Positions 1 to 8,905 are shown, counted from the first letter of the stretch. The stretch: DNA of 64,000 nucleotides from Opitutia bacterium (GCA_947474365.1 CANJIU010000013.1:1-64000); one strand, 5' to 3'. Notes: generated from the letters alone by a model not told the origin. Program-made: numbers and translations.

Positions 1-312
1 GAGAAAGGCACGAAGACGCGCAAAGTCTGGTTCTACCAGCTCGACCCCGGCCGCAACATGGGGAAGACCAACCCGCTCAACGACGCCGACCTCGCCGAGT
101 TCATCGCGCTGCAGAAGACCAAAGCCGACTCGCCCAAAAGCTGGAGCGTGGACGTGGCGGCCATCGACCCGAAGACGTTTGATCTCTCCGTGAAGAACCC
201 CAACGGCGGCGAGGAAATCGCGCACCGCAGCCCCGAGGCCATCATGGACGAAATCGCCGCGCTGGACGCCGAGAGCGCGGAAGTACTGGGGCATATTCGG
301 GCGCTGCTATGA
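1..312 (+). CDS. hsdM: Type I R-M system methyltransferase subunit HsdM, C-terminal end (partial)
   Basis: Open reading frame entering from the left edge; only about 103 C-terminal residues are visible. The tail reads KVWFYQLDPGRNMGKTNPL, a stretch typical of the C-terminal region of N-6 adenine methylase (HsdM) subunits. HsdM methylates adenine in the target chosen by HsdS. The stop TGA overlaps the ATG of the next gene (ATGA at 309-312). A near copy of the last 15 codons recurs at 1173-1241 just before hsdS, so hsdM and hsdS were probably once directly joined. Identification is supported by the hsdS and hsdR genes downstream. The catalytic NPPF motif lies outside the window. Confidence 0.88.
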   Translation, partial: EKGTKTRKVWFYQLDPGRNMGKTNPLNDADLAEFIALQKTKADSPKSWSVDVAAIDPKTFDLSVKNPNGGEEIAHRSPEAIMDEIAALDAESAEVLGHIRALL

Positions 313-1055
313 GCGCTGGGGCCACATCGCGATTTATCGCCTTCTTCGATGAGTGCGGCGACCACTCGATGGAGAAGATCGACCGCGATTTCCCACTCTT
401 TGTGCTCTCGACGCTCATCGTGGAGCGCACCGTCTACATCGAGACCGTGGTTCCCGCTCTCGCGCGTTTCAAACTTCGCTTCTGGCCGCACGAAGGCGTC
501 AATCTCCACAGCCGTGACATTCGCAAGGCCCACGGCGATTTCGCTTTTCTCCAGGTGCCCGCCCAGCGCCAAGCTCTCCTTGGAGCCTTGAGCGAGATGT
601 TGGCGGCCCTGTCGTTCACGCTCTTCATCACCGCCATTCACAAGCAGGCCCACCGCGACCGCTACGGCCCGCACGCCACCGATCCCTACGACCTCGCGCT
701 CACCTACACGTTTGAACGCGTGCTTCACTTTCTGGAAGGCCATGGTGAAACCACGTTGCCGGTGACCGCCGAGGCTCGCGGTAAAAACGAAGACAACGAA
801 CTCTCTGCCGCCTTCCTCCGCATCATGACGCAGGGCACCCGCTACACCGCCGCCGCCCGCTTCCAACCCCTGCTCTGCCCGCTCACCTTTCGACGCAAGT
901 CCGACAACATTGCCGGCACTCAACTCGCCGACCTTTGCGCCCACCCCGCCGCGCGCAAAATCCTCAATCCGAGCCAGCCCAACCAAGCTCACGACATTAT
1001 CGCCCGCCACCTCTACCGCCGTGACGGTGTCACCGGCTGGAAGGTGTTTCCGTGA
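309..1055 (+). CDS. DUF3800 domain protein inserted between hsdM and hsdS
   Basis: A 248-residue protein. Near the N-terminus it has the FFDECGDHS motif and near the end QLADLCAHPAARK, the hallmark pattern of DUF3800 (acidic 'DESG'-like motif and QLADL motif; predicted RNase H-like fold, function untested). DUF3800 genes are frequent passengers in defence loci. It starts by 4-bp overlap with hsdM and is followed by a 182-bp gap before hsdS that contains a second copy of the hsdM tail, which suggests it was inserted into a once contiguous hsdM-hsdS junction. The role in restriction is unknown; it could be an independent nuclease-like defence gene. Confidence 0.85.
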   Translation: MSAGATSRFIAFFDECGDHSMEKIDRDFPLFVLSTLIVERTVYIETVVPALARFKLRFWPHEGVNLHSRDIRKAHGDFAFLQVPAQRQALLGALSEMLAALSFTLFITAIHKQAHRDRYGPHATDPYDLALTYTFERVLHFLEGHGETTLPVTAEARGKNEDNELSAAFLRIMTQGTRYTAAARFQPLLCPLTFRRKSDNIAGTQLADLCAHPAARKILNPSQPNQAHDIIARHLYRRDGVTGWKVFP

Positions 1056-1172
1056 GCAATAAAAAAGCGGCTCCGAGTAAACCCGGAAACCGCCTTCCGA
1101 CCGAGAATTCCCAGTCCGTGCCGAACACCGTGCCAACTTCCTCCGCTCTGTCAACCTCACCTTCGCCGCCCC

Positions 1173-1241
1173 GCCGAGAGCGCGGAAGTGCTGGGCAACA
1201 TCAAGCATGCCCTGAGCCTGTCGAACGGGGCGCTGCTATGA
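1173..1241 (+). repeat. Duplicated hsdM 3' end upstream of hsdS
   Basis: Read in frame this stretch encodes AESAEVLGNIK, then HALSLSNG, then ALL and a stop. The real hsdM end at 268-312 encodes AESAEVLGHIRALL and a stop. The two copies share the start GCCGAGAGCGCGGAAGT and the end GCGCTGCTATGA. The extra eight codons here contain CCCTGAGCCTGTCGAAC, which resembles a dispersed palindromic repeat seen in many bacterial genomes. The final ATGA overlaps the hsdS start at 1238, preserving the classic hsdM/hsdS overlap. Confidence 0.85.
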
Positions 1242-2446
1242 AGAAGGGGTGGCCAGTAACTAGGCTCGGTGACTTAACCGATTTGGTGACGAAGGGAACA
1301 ACGCCAACGTCAATCGGCCACGAGTTTGTCGAAGAAGGCATCAACTTCGTGAAAGTTGAATCCATCACTACCACCGGTCAGTTCATCGAAGAAAAGTTCG
1401 CGCACATCACACCAGCTTGCCACGCGGTCTTGGGTCGCTCCCAACTTCAAGCCGGCGATATTCTGTTTTCCATCGCTGGCGCTCTCGGGCGAACGGGGTT
1501 TGTGACCGATGACATTCTTCCCGCGAACACGAATCAGGCTCTGGCAATAATCCGCCTAAAGCGCGATGTCGGCGTGTCTCCGAAGTTCGTGTTGAAGGCG
1601 CTGGAAACGGGCGTCGTGTTAGAGCAGATCGAGAAGTTCAAGGGCGGCGTCGCACAGCAAAATCTTTCTTTGGCGCAGGTCCGAGATTTCCAAATCGCGC
1701 TTCCCCCGCTGGCCGAACAGCAGCGGATCGTCGGCCTGCTGGACGAAGCGTTTGCGGGCCTCGCCACCGCCAAAGCCAACGCCGAAAAGAACCTCCAAAA
1801 CGCCCGCGCCCTCTTCGAAAGTCACCTCCAATCCGTCTTCACCCAGCGCGGCCCGGGGTGGGTGGAGAAGCGGTTGGAAGAAGTGTGCGGACTACAAAAC
1901 GGCTTTGCGTTTAAGAGCAGCACATTCAAGCCATCCGGCGCTCCCATCCTGCGAATCTCGAACATTCAGGATGGCCGAATTGAAGCCGGCAACCGGCTCG
2001 TGTTCTTCGACCCGAAGGATTATCGCGAGAACCTCGACCGGTATCGCATCGTCGAGGATGACTTGCTCATTGCGATGTCAGGCGCAACGACCGGAAAACT
2101 GGGCTTCAACACCGAGAGCACGGTTTACTACTTGAACCAGCGCGTCGGAAAGTTTGAGCCGAGCGAGAAACTCAACAAGCGTTTCCTCTATCACTTCCTG
2201 TCCACGAAAGTTGAGGAGAACCTCCGCATTTCAGCGGGCGCAGCGCAGCCCAACTTGAGCACGGAGCAAATCAAAGGATTTGTTCTGCCGCTGCCGAGCG
2301 TTGATGAGCAGGAGCGCATCGTTGAAGCGTTGGAAACCCTGGCAGAAGAAACCCAACGCCTCGCCCGCCTCTACGAGCGGAAGCACGCCGCGCTGGAGGC
2401 GTTGACCCAGTCGCTGCTGCACCAAGCCTTCACCGGCCAGCTCTAG
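1238..2446 (+). CDS. hsdS: Type I restriction-modification specificity subunit HsdS
   Basis: About 402 residues from ATG 1238 (MKKGWPVTRLGDL). It shows the two-repeat HsdS layout: target recognition domain 1, a central conserved helix region (EQQRIVGLLDEAFAGLATAK), target recognition domain 2, and a distal conserved helix (DEQERIVEALETLAEETQRL) ending in LLHQAFTGQL. HsdS dictates the DNA sequence recognised by the HsdMS methylase and HsdMSR nuclease. An in-frame GTG at 1052 would extend it by 62 residues, but that extension runs through repeat DNA and is proline/serine-rich low-quality sequence, so 1238 is preferred; it overlaps the duplicated hsdM stop as ATGA. Confidence 0.93.
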   Translation: MKKGWPVTRLGDLTDLVTKGTTPTSIGHEFVEEGINFVKVESITTTGQFIEEKFAHITPACHAVLGRSQLQAGDILFSIAGALGRTGFVTDDILPANTNQALAIIRLKRDVGVSPKFVLKALETGVVLEQIEKFKGGVAQQNLSLAQVRDFQIALPPLAEQQRIVGLLDEAFAGLATAKANAEKNLQNARALFESHLQSVFTQRGPGWVEKRLEEVCGLQNGFAFKSSTFKPSGAPILRISNIQDGRIEAGNRLVFFDPKDYRENLDRYRIVEDDLLIAMSGATTGKLGFNTESTVYYLNQRVGKFEPSEKLNKRFLYHFLSTKVEENLRISAGAAQPNLSTEQIKGFVLPLPSVDEQERIVEALETLAEETQRLARLYERKHAALEALTQSLLHQAFTGQL

Positions 2447-2505
2447 CCCGGGCGTTTGATTGCTCGCCACACCGCGACCAGCCAAACAACTTTTTTCAGC
2501 GTTGC

Positions 2506-3069
2506 ATGCCGAATCCCATTCCAGGCTTCGATCACAATTTGGTGATTCCGCCCCACCGCGGAGATCCCGTCGATCACTCCCAGTTGTCGCCGTATCCCTG
2601 CACGACCTTGGATTTGTGCCAGCGGCTCGGCACCACGCCGGAACGAAAGGCCATCTTGGCCGGATTTCTGGACTTTCGGGAGCGGCTGAACGCAGCGGGC
2701 TTGGTCAACGGGTTTCAATGGCTGGACGGCAGTTTTCTGGAAGACGTGGAAACGCGCGAGAAACGGCCGCCGAACGACCTGGACGTCGTGACGGTTTACT
2801 GGGGCTACGATCGCGCGTTTCAGACGCAACTGGCGATCCGGTTGCCCGAGTTTGCCAGCCCGCGCCTCGCCAAGGCGAGTTACCGGCTGGATCACTACAA
2901 CTTCGATGCCGGATTTGATCCGACTATGACCTTGGAACAAACCCGCTACTGGGTTTTACTCTTTTCCCACAATCGGCAAAGTGTCTGGAAAGGTATGCTG
3001 AGAATCGAATTGAACACACCCGGGGACGACAGCAACGCACGCCAGGCGCTCGGACGGACAACACCATGA
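2506..3069 (+). CDS. Nucleotidyltransferase-like protein (DUF6932-like)
   Basis: A 187-residue protein. Residues 72-93 carry a GS motif (LDGSFLEDVE, GS at 75-76) followed by DLD at 91-93, the metal-binding pattern of the polymerase-beta nucleotidyltransferase fold; the overall pattern resembles DUF6932. It overlaps the next gene by 4 bp (ATGA at 3066-3069), so the two are translationally coupled. It lies between hsdS and hsdR, in the same orientation. Small nucleotidyltransferases in defence loci are often half of a toxin-antitoxin pair; that role here is inference. No clear Shine-Dalgarno sequence precedes ATG 2506. Confidence 0.65.
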   Translation: MPNPIPGFDHNLVIPPHRGDPVDHSQLSPYPCTTLDLCQRLGTTPERKAILAGFLDFRERLNAAGLVNGFQWLDGSFLEDVETREKRPPNDLDVVTVYWGYDRAFQTQLAIRLPEFASPRLAKASYRLDHYNFDAGFDPTMTLEQTRYWVLLFSHNRQSVWKGMLRIELNTPGDDSNARQALGRTTP

Positions 3070-3986
3070 CAACACGCTCCCAAAGGGAATTCCTGAAGGT
3101 GCAACTCCTCGAAACCCGCCGGCTCAAAGAGCTGGCGGGCGATCATCCGTTGATGTCGGTGGCCTTCGCCGAAAAAGAGGAGGAGTTGACCGGGAAACTG
3201 GCGGCGCTGCCGCTGGGCACCAAGGAGGCGCGCACGGTGTTATTTTTCTCTGGCGAGCCGGTTCGTGGTTCGCTCGGCATCGATGCCAGCTTTGCAGGCC
3301 GCGTATTGGAGCCGTTTCAAAGCATGGTCATGGCCGACTACGCCGACCGCTGGCATGGCACCGTCGGTAGCCGTGGCCGGCGGCACGGGGAGGCGGAATC
3401 GCGCCTGCTGTTGACGGGGCTCCCCCGAGGCTCGGTCGGGCTGGAACTCACCCGGGCCGAGAACGACGACCTGTTCGAGGAAGGTCAGTTGGCCGACACG
3501 CTGTCCCACGTCACGCGGCTCGTAACCGCCGCGGCCCGCAGCGACGAGGATTTCGCGGCGGAACTCGACGAAACGGCGCCGCGCGTGATCCAGAATCTCC
3601 GGGAATTCATGGAAGTGATCGCGAAAGGAAAAGCCGGCCTGCGGCTCGAAAGCGGCGATTTTCGCTGCACGATGAATCCGGCGGAGGCACAGGAGGCGTT
3701 CAACCGCGTGGCGGCAACCATCACCAAGCCCGAGGACATCGAAGTGTCCGGTGTCCTCAAGGGTGTGCTGCTCGAATCGTGGAAATTTGATTTCGTGACC
3801 GACGAGCACCACAGCATCGGCGGCAGGATCGACGACAAGCTCACCGAGGAACAGGTGGTCGCGCTCAACCGGACCTTCTTCAACGAGCGCTGCGTGGCTT
3901 CGCTGCTCAAAACGACCGTGCTCTTCAAGAACGGCCGCGTGAGGACGACGCACACCTTGCGCGGGCTGGAGCCACGGCGGGCCTAA
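3066..3986 (+). CDS. Unknown protein coupled to the nucleotidyltransferase gene
   Basis: A 306-residue protein that I do not recognise. It begins with about 45 residues of charged, helix-forming sequence (KVQLLETRRLKELAGD), has a central acidic region, and ends with a compact basic segment (VLFKNGRVRTTHTLRGLEP) after a region reading VSGVLKGVLLESWKFDF, which looks like a small beta-rich domain. No signal peptide or membrane segment is visible. Its ATG overlaps the stop of the preceding gene by 4 bp and it ends 6 bp before the macro-domain gene. Strict coupling to the nucleotidyltransferase suggests the two work as a pair. It is not a DarT: none of the NAD-binding or catalytic residues of that family are apparent. 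Confidence 0.6.
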   Translation: MTTRSQREFLKVQLLETRRLKELAGDHPLMSVAFAEKEEELTGKLAALPLGTKEARTVLFFSGEPVRGSLGIDASFAGRVLEPFQSMVMADYADRWHGTVGSRGRRHGEAESRLLLTGLPRGSVGLELTRAENDDLFEEGQLADTLSHVTRLVTAAARSDEDFAAELDETAPRVIQNLREFMEVIAKGKAGLRLESGDFRCTMNPAEAQEAFNRVAATITKPEDIEVSGVLKGVLLESWKFDFVTDEHHSIGGRIDDKLTEEQVVALNRTFFNERCVASLLKTTVLFKNGRVRTTHTLRGLEPRRA

Positions 3987-3992
3987 CCGGGC

Positions 3993-4457
3993 ATGCGCTT
4001 TATCCGCGGCAACCTACTCGACGCCGAGGTCGAGGCGCTGGTCAACGCCGTCAACACCGTCGGCGTGATGGGAAAAGGCATCGCCCTCGCCTTCAAGCAG
4101 CGCTATCCGGAAAACTTCACGGCGTATGCGGTGGCCTGCCAAGCCGGTGAAGTGCAGGTCGGAAGAATGTTCGTCCATCGTCAGGCGGCGGGCGACTTGC
4201 CGCAGTGGATTATCAACTTTCCCACGAAGAGGCACTGGCGCGACCCGACAAGGATCGAGTGGGTGGAGACCGGACTCGCGGCACTCGCTGAGGTAATTCG
4301 AGCGAACCAAATTCGCTCGATTGCGTTGCCGGCCCTCGGGTGTGGCAACGGCGGACTCGGTTGGGATCAGGTTCGTCCGAAAATTGAGACCACATTCTCC
4401 CATATGCCGGAGGTCGAGGTCCTCGTGTTCGAGCCACTTGAGATTTCACGACCATGA
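3993..4457 (+). CDS. Macro domain protein, DarG-like
   Basis: A 154-residue, single-domain macro protein. The N-terminus GNLLDAEVEALVNAVN followed by TVGVMGKGIALAF (about residues 6-34), and ALPALGCGNGGLGW near residue 112, match the ADP-ribose-binding loops of the DarG/ALC1-like macro subfamily. DarG removes ADP-ribose from thymidine in DNA and neutralises the toxin DarT. Typical DarG has a further C-terminal domain, absent here, and no DarT is visible in the flanking genes. Its stop overlaps the hsdR start (ATGA at 4454-4457), placing it inside the restriction operon. A role in DNA de-ADP-ribosylation or NAD-derivative sensing is inference. Confidence 0.85.
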   Translation: MRFIRGNLLDAEVEALVNAVNTVGVMGKGIALAFKQRYPENFTAYAVACQAGEVQVGRMFVHRQAAGDLPQWIINFPTKRHWRDPTRIEWVETGLAALAEVIRANQIRSIALPALGCGNGGLGWDQVRPKIETTFSHMPEVEVLVFEPLEISRP

Positions 4458-6775
4458 ACGAAGCCGAGACCCGCGCCGAACACATAGATCCCGCGTTGAA
4501 AGCGGCCGGCTGGGGTGTCGTCGAGGACAGCAAGGTTCATCGCGAGTACGGCATCACGCCCGGCCGCATCGAGGGCCACGGCAAACGCGGCAAGGCCCTC
4601 ACGGCCGACTACGTCCTCGTCTACCGCACGCACAAACTCGCCGTCGTCGAGGCCAAGGCGTGGGATCAGAAACACACTGAGGGTGTGGCCCAAGCCAAGG
4701 ACTACGCCGGCAAGCTCGCCGTCCGCTTCACCTACTCCACCAACGGCCAGGGGATCTACGCCATCGACATGGAGACCGGCCACGAAGGCGCGGTGGCCAG
4801 CTACCCGACGCCGGAGGAACTTTGGAACCAGACCTTCGCCAAGGCGAACGCATGGCACGACCGCTTCGCCGCGGTGCCCTTCGAGGACAAAGGCGGCTCG
4901 CACCCCAGCCGCTACTATCAGGACATTGCGGTCGAGCGAGTGATGGCCGCCATCGCCGCCGGACTGATGCGGATCCTGCTCACCCTCGCGACCGGCACGG
5001 GCAAGACCTTCATCGCGTTTCAGATTGCTTGGAAGCTCTTCCACAGCCGGTGGAGTCTCTCTGGCGAACCCACCCGCCGGCCGCGTATTCTGTTCCTCGC
5101 CGACCGCAACATCCTCGCCAATCAGGCGTACAACGCGTTTTCCGCGTTCCCGGAGGACGCGCTGGTGCGGATCGAGCCCGGCGACATCCGGAAGAAGGGC
5201 AAGGTGCCGAAGAACGGCAGTCTGTTCTTCACGATCTTTCAGACGTTCATGAGCGGCCCGCCGAAGGATGGCCAGCCGTCGCCGTACTTCGGCGAGTATC
5301 CGCCCGATTTCTTCGACTTCATCGTGATCGACGAGTGCCATCGCGGCGGCGCCAACGACGAAAGCAATTGGCGCGGGATCCTCGACTACTTCGCCCCGGC
5401 GGTGCAACTCGGTCTCACCGCCACGCCGAAGCGCAAGGACAACGTCGATACCTACGCCTACTTTGGCGATCCGGTGTTCGTCTACTCGCTGAAGGAAGGG
5501 ATCAACGACGGCTTTCTGACGCCGTTCAAGGTCAAGCAGATCTCGACCACGCTCGACGAATACGTCTACACGCAGGACGACACCGTAATCGAAGGACAGG
5601 TCGAGGAAGGTAAACTTTACACCGAGGGCGAGTTCAACCGGGCCATCGTCATCAACGAACGGGAGCGGAAGCGGGTCGACGTCTTTATGGCTCAAATCAA
5701 CCAGCAGGAGAAGACGCTGGTGTTCTGCGCCTCACAGGATCACGCGCTCGATGTGCGGGACTACATCAACAAGATTAAGACCAGCAAGGATCCCAACTAC
5801 TGCCAGCGCGTCACGGCCAACGACGGATCACTCGGAGAACAGCACCTCCGCGATTTTCAGGACAACGAAAAGAGCAGCCCGATCATCCTCACTACGTCGC
5901 AGAAACTTTCGACCGGGGTCGATGCCCGGAACATCCGCAACATCGTGCTCATGCGGGTGGTGAACTCGATGATCGAGTTCAAGCAGATCATCGGCCGCGG
6001 CACGCGCCTCTACGACGGCAAGGACTACTTCACGATTTACGATTTCGTGAAGGCGCACCATCACTTCAGCGACCCGGAGTGGGACGGTGAGCCAATCGAG
6101 CCGGAGCCGAAGGGACCAAAGCCTCCACTACCTCCGCCCGGTCCGCCGTTGCCGTCGGGGCCAGGCCCCGGCCCCGGTCCGGCACGGGAGAAGGTGAAGG
6201 TCAAACTCGCCGACGGGAAGGCGCGGGCGATCCAGCACATGACGTGCACGACCTTCTGGCACCCGGACGGCACACCGATGTCGGCACAGCAGTTCATGGA
6301 GCTACTCTTCGGCAAGCTGCCGGACTTCTTCCGCGATGAAGCCGAGCTGCGCGCACTCTGGAGCAACCCCGGCACGCGGAAGAAACTCGTGGAAGGCCTC
6401 TCCGAGAAAGGCTTCGGCCACGCCCAACTCGCCGAGATGCAAAAAATAATCGACGCGGAAAAGAGCGACCTCTTCGACGTGCTGGCGTATGTGGCGTATG
6501 CGCTGCCCACCCTGACGCGCGAAAACCGGGCCGCAAAGGCCAAGGTCGAGATCACCACGGCGTTCAACCCCAAGCAGCGCGTGTTTCTCGACTTCGTGCT
6601 CTCGCACTACGTGACGGTCGGCGTCGAGGAACTGGGGACCGAGAAGCTCACGCCGCTGCTCAAGCTCAAATACCACGACTCCCTCCCCGATGCGATCGCC
6701 GACCTCGGCGCGCCCAACGAGATCCAACAAATCTTTTCCGGCTTTCAAAAGTTTCTCTACCAGCAGGCGGGGTAG
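4454..6775 (+). CDS. hsdR: Type I restriction endonuclease subunit HsdR (EcoEI-type)
   Basis: A 773-residue motor-nuclease subunit that translocates and cuts DNA in the HsdMSR complex. The N-terminal nuclease domain has D52 and EAK at 66-68 (PD-(D/E)XK). The helicase has Walker A ATGTGKT at 179-185, DECH at 293-296, LTATPKRKD just after it, and GRGTRLYDGKDYF in motif VI. A proline/glycine-rich linker (about residues 550-577) joins the helicase to a C-terminal EcoEI_R_C-like domain. It is the last gene of the operon and overlaps the macro gene by 4 bp. Length is normal for EcoEI-type R subunits, and all motifs look intact. Confidence 0.95.
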   Translation: MNEAETRAEHIDPALKAAGWGVVEDSKVHREYGITPGRIEGHGKRGKALTADYVLVYRTHKLAVVEAKAWDQKHTEGVAQAKDYAGKLAVRFTYSTNGQGIYAIDMETGHEGAVASYPTPEELWNQTFAKANAWHDRFAAVPFEDKGGSHPSRYYQDIAVERVMAAIAAGLMRILLTLATGTGKTFIAFQIAWKLFHSRWSLSGEPTRRPRILFLADRNILANQAYNAFSAFPEDALVRIEPGDIRKKGKVPKNGSLFFTIFQTFMSGPPKDGQPSPYFGEYPPDFFDFIVIDECHRGGANDESNWRGILDYFAPAVQLGLTATPKRKDNVDTYAYFGDPVFVYSLKEGINDGFLTPFKVKQISTTLDEYVYTQDDTVIEGQVEEGKLYTEGEFNRAIVINERERKRVDVFMAQINQQEKTLVFCASQDHALDVRDYINKIKTSKDPNYCQRVTANDGSLGEQHLRDFQDNEKSSPIILTTSQKLSTGVDARNIRNIVLMRVVNSMIEFKQIIGRGTRLYDGKDYFTIYDFVKAHHHFSDPEWDGEPIEPEPKGPKPPLPPPGPPLPSGPGPGPGPAREKVKVKLADGKARAIQHMTCTTFWHPDGTPMSAQQFMELLFGKLPDFFRDEAELRALWSNPGTRKKLVEGLSEKGFGHAQLAEMQKIIDAEKSDLFDVLAYVAYALPTLTRENRAAKAKVEITTAFNPKQRVFLDFVLSHYVTVGVEELGTEKLTPLLKLKYHDSLPDAIADLGAPNEIQQIFSGFQKFLYQQAG

Positions 6776-7012
6776 GCGTGCGCGCTGACCAGGGCGCCGG
6801 TGCGGTCGACAACGCGGCGGCGTTTGTTCGAGACCAAGCCGACGGATGCGGGGCACGACGCTCATGGGAAAATTCCTCGGATGGACTCAACCGTCACCCT
6901 ACACTCCGAGCGTGAACTACGATCCAGTGGACGCGAAGATATCCTACCGGGCGGACGCCGGTACCGTCAGGGTTACCTCCAGGTTTTCCGTGCGCCCAAC
7001 CGGCCCGGCCCG

Positions 7013-8905
7013 TCACCACTCCGCCAGCGGCACAACGGCCGTCGCCGACTCCCGCGCGCTCTGCGGCACCAACTGCACCACCAGGCGCTGCGCCTGGCCG
7101 GCGGGCACCTGCACCTCGAATCCGATCAGGCGCGTGCCTTCGTTGCGGGCATCGAGAGCCGAGGGCGGCGGATCGGTCTGGTAAACCTTCAGGCCCGCGT
7201 CGGCCGGCTCGAGCACGCGGAATCCCAGTTTTTTGCCCGACTGTGACAGCGTCGCCCGTCCCGGTCCCTCCACTTTCACCTCGGCATGAGTCACCATCGC
7301 CCAGCGCACCGTGGTGGTTTTTCCGAGCGTCTTGAACTCGTCCTGCACCCGCACCGTACGATCCGTCTGCAACACCACCCCGCGCCGCGCTTGGCTGAGT
7401 TGCCCCTGGTAGATCGCACTGGTGTCGACGACCGTCCGTCCGGTCTTCGACAGGACGATGCGGGCGTCGGCTTCCACGCGTTGCGACTGGCCATCAACCA
7501 TCAGCACGTTGTGGCTCGACGAGCCGATCCGGAAAATTTTCCACCGCTCCGAGTCCTGCGACTTGCCCCACAATTTCACGCCCTGCGACTCGAGCGAGTT
7601 GTAATCCTGCATGCCAAGGTCGTCCGCCCAGCGCAGGCCGTCAGCGTCCATCACAAACGCCCCGACATCCATGTGCGCGTGGCTCAATCCGGGCGAGCCG
7701 CCCTTGATCGCCACGTAGCTCGCGTCGGGATTCCAACTGCTCCGATGAAACGCCACGGGGTTCGGTCCCTGCGCCGACCACGAAAGCGCGGCCGGTGCGG
7801 TCGGCGTCGGTTGGTTGGGCGTCATCCAGAGCAGGAGCATCGGAGCAGTGCGGTCCTTGCCGCCGCGTCCGGACCGACCGCTGCGGTCCGCCTTCCGATC
7901 AACCTTGGGCCACTCGTTCCACAGCAGGTACGGCTCGTGGCGTTGGGCCGCGAACCAGAACATCGCGGGCGCCACACCCTGGCCACCGCGCCCGCAGTCG
8001 GAATAGTTGAAATACAAACCGGACGGCCCCGTGACGTGCAGGTAATAGTCAGCCGTGGCAAGGAACCCGGGTTGCCGCGACAACCCGAAGTCCGTCCCGA
8101 CCGTGGACTGCAGGGCCGAGATCAGAATCACGTTGTACGTCGTGCCATAACCCCAATAGCCCGGGCCCTCGGGATAGGCGCCATCCGGGACAAACTCGTG
8201 CATCGAAAGCGGCACGGTGTTGATGGCACGCGCGATGAGCTGTGCCGCGAGAGCGGGCTCGCTCTCCGCGACCGCGAGCGAACCCACCGTCATCCCGCCG
8301 TTGCAGACCTGGTTCCAATTGTTGGTGGAACGCGTCCAGGAGTTCGCCTTGAGGCTCGCCTTCAGGCCCTTCTCCACGATCGCTCCGCGGAGCAACGTTC
8401 GGGTGGGCTCGTCCAGGTCCGCATAGAGCCAGTCGTAGCCGGTGCCCACCGCGGCGGTCATCTCGGCGACGTCGAGGAAGTGACTGGGATTCCAGTCGGA
8501 AAACCGGGAGACGGCGACGAGTTCCGCGCGGGCGCGCTCAAGATATTTTTTCTCCCCGGTGAGCCGCCACGCGAGGCCGAGGTGCAACACGCGCGACAGG
8601 GCGGTGCGGGACTTGTCGAGCAGGCGGCGGCCGATCAACTTTCGCTCGACGGGCTTGCTGGTCAGTTCGCGGTCGGCATCACGCAGGAGCTCGGCCTTGA
8701 TCTGAGACATCACCGCATTGGCGGCGATTTGCTGGTTCAGACCGGCCTCGGCGCCACGGGCGAGAAAGAGCCGCGGATGGGCCGGCGGCATTTCCTGCAG
8801 CCGCTTTGCGACCTCGCTGGTTTCAACCGCGGCCGTCGCTGCGATGGTCCCCCACGCAAGACCGACAATAAACACGGCGAGACGCGGGCGACGCTGGGAT
8901 TTCAT
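7013..8905 (-). CDS. Secreted heparinase II/III-like / alginate-lyase-like protein
   Basis: A 630-residue protein with an N-terminal signal peptide (VFIVGLAWGTIAATAA). The mature N-terminus has HPRLFLARG, followed by an alpha/alpha toroid region with NNWNQVCNGG and PDGAYPEGPGYWGYGTT, and then a beta-sandwich half with SPGLSHAHMDVGAF. This is the layout of heparinase II/III and related polysaccharide lyases (PL12/15/17-like). The histidine-rich HAHMD motif is the usual active-site and metal region. The substrate cannot be told from sequence. A paralogue with the same motifs is at 51038-53065. It is a single-gene unit on the minus strand, facing the hsd operon. Confidence 0.85.
   Translation of the reverse strand: MKSQRRPRLAVFIVGLAWGTIAATAAVETSEVAKRLQEMPPAHPRLFLARGAEAGLNQQIAANAVMSQIKAELLRDADRELTSKPVERKLIGRRLLDKSRTALSRVLHLGLAWRLTGEKKYLERARAELVAVSRFSDWNPSHFLDVAEMTAAVGTGYDWLYADLDEPTRTLLRGAIVEKGLKASLKANSWTRSTNNWNQVCNGGMTVGSLAVAESEPALAAQLIARAINTVPLSMHEFVPDGAYPEGPGYWGYGTTYNVILISALQSTVGTDFGLSRQPGFLATADYYLHVTGPSGLYFNYSDCGRGGQGVAPAMFWFAAQRHEPYLLWNEWPKVDRKADRSGRSGRGGKDRTAPMLLLWMTPNQPTPTAPAALSWSAQGPNPVAFHRSSWNPDASYVAIKGGSPGLSHAHMDVGAFVMDADGLRWADDLGMQDYNSLESQGVKLWGKSQDSERWKIFRIGSSSHNVLMVDGQSQRVEADARIVLSKTGRTVVDTSAIYQGQLSQARRGVVLQTDRTVRVQDEFKTLGKTTTVRWAMVTHAEVKVEGPGRATLSQSGKKLGFRVLEPADAGLKVYQTDPPPSALDARNEGTRLIGFEVQVPAGQAQRLVVQLVPQSARESATAVVPLAEW

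Noticed and set aside
1052..1237. N-terminal extension of hsdS from GTG 1052
   Set aside because: The extension is translated from the duplicated hsdM tail and repeat DNA; the conserved HsdS start is at 1238.
3066..3986. Possible DarT toxin partner for the macro-domain gene
   Set aside because: No DarT-type catalytic or NAD-binding motifs; length and sequence style differ.
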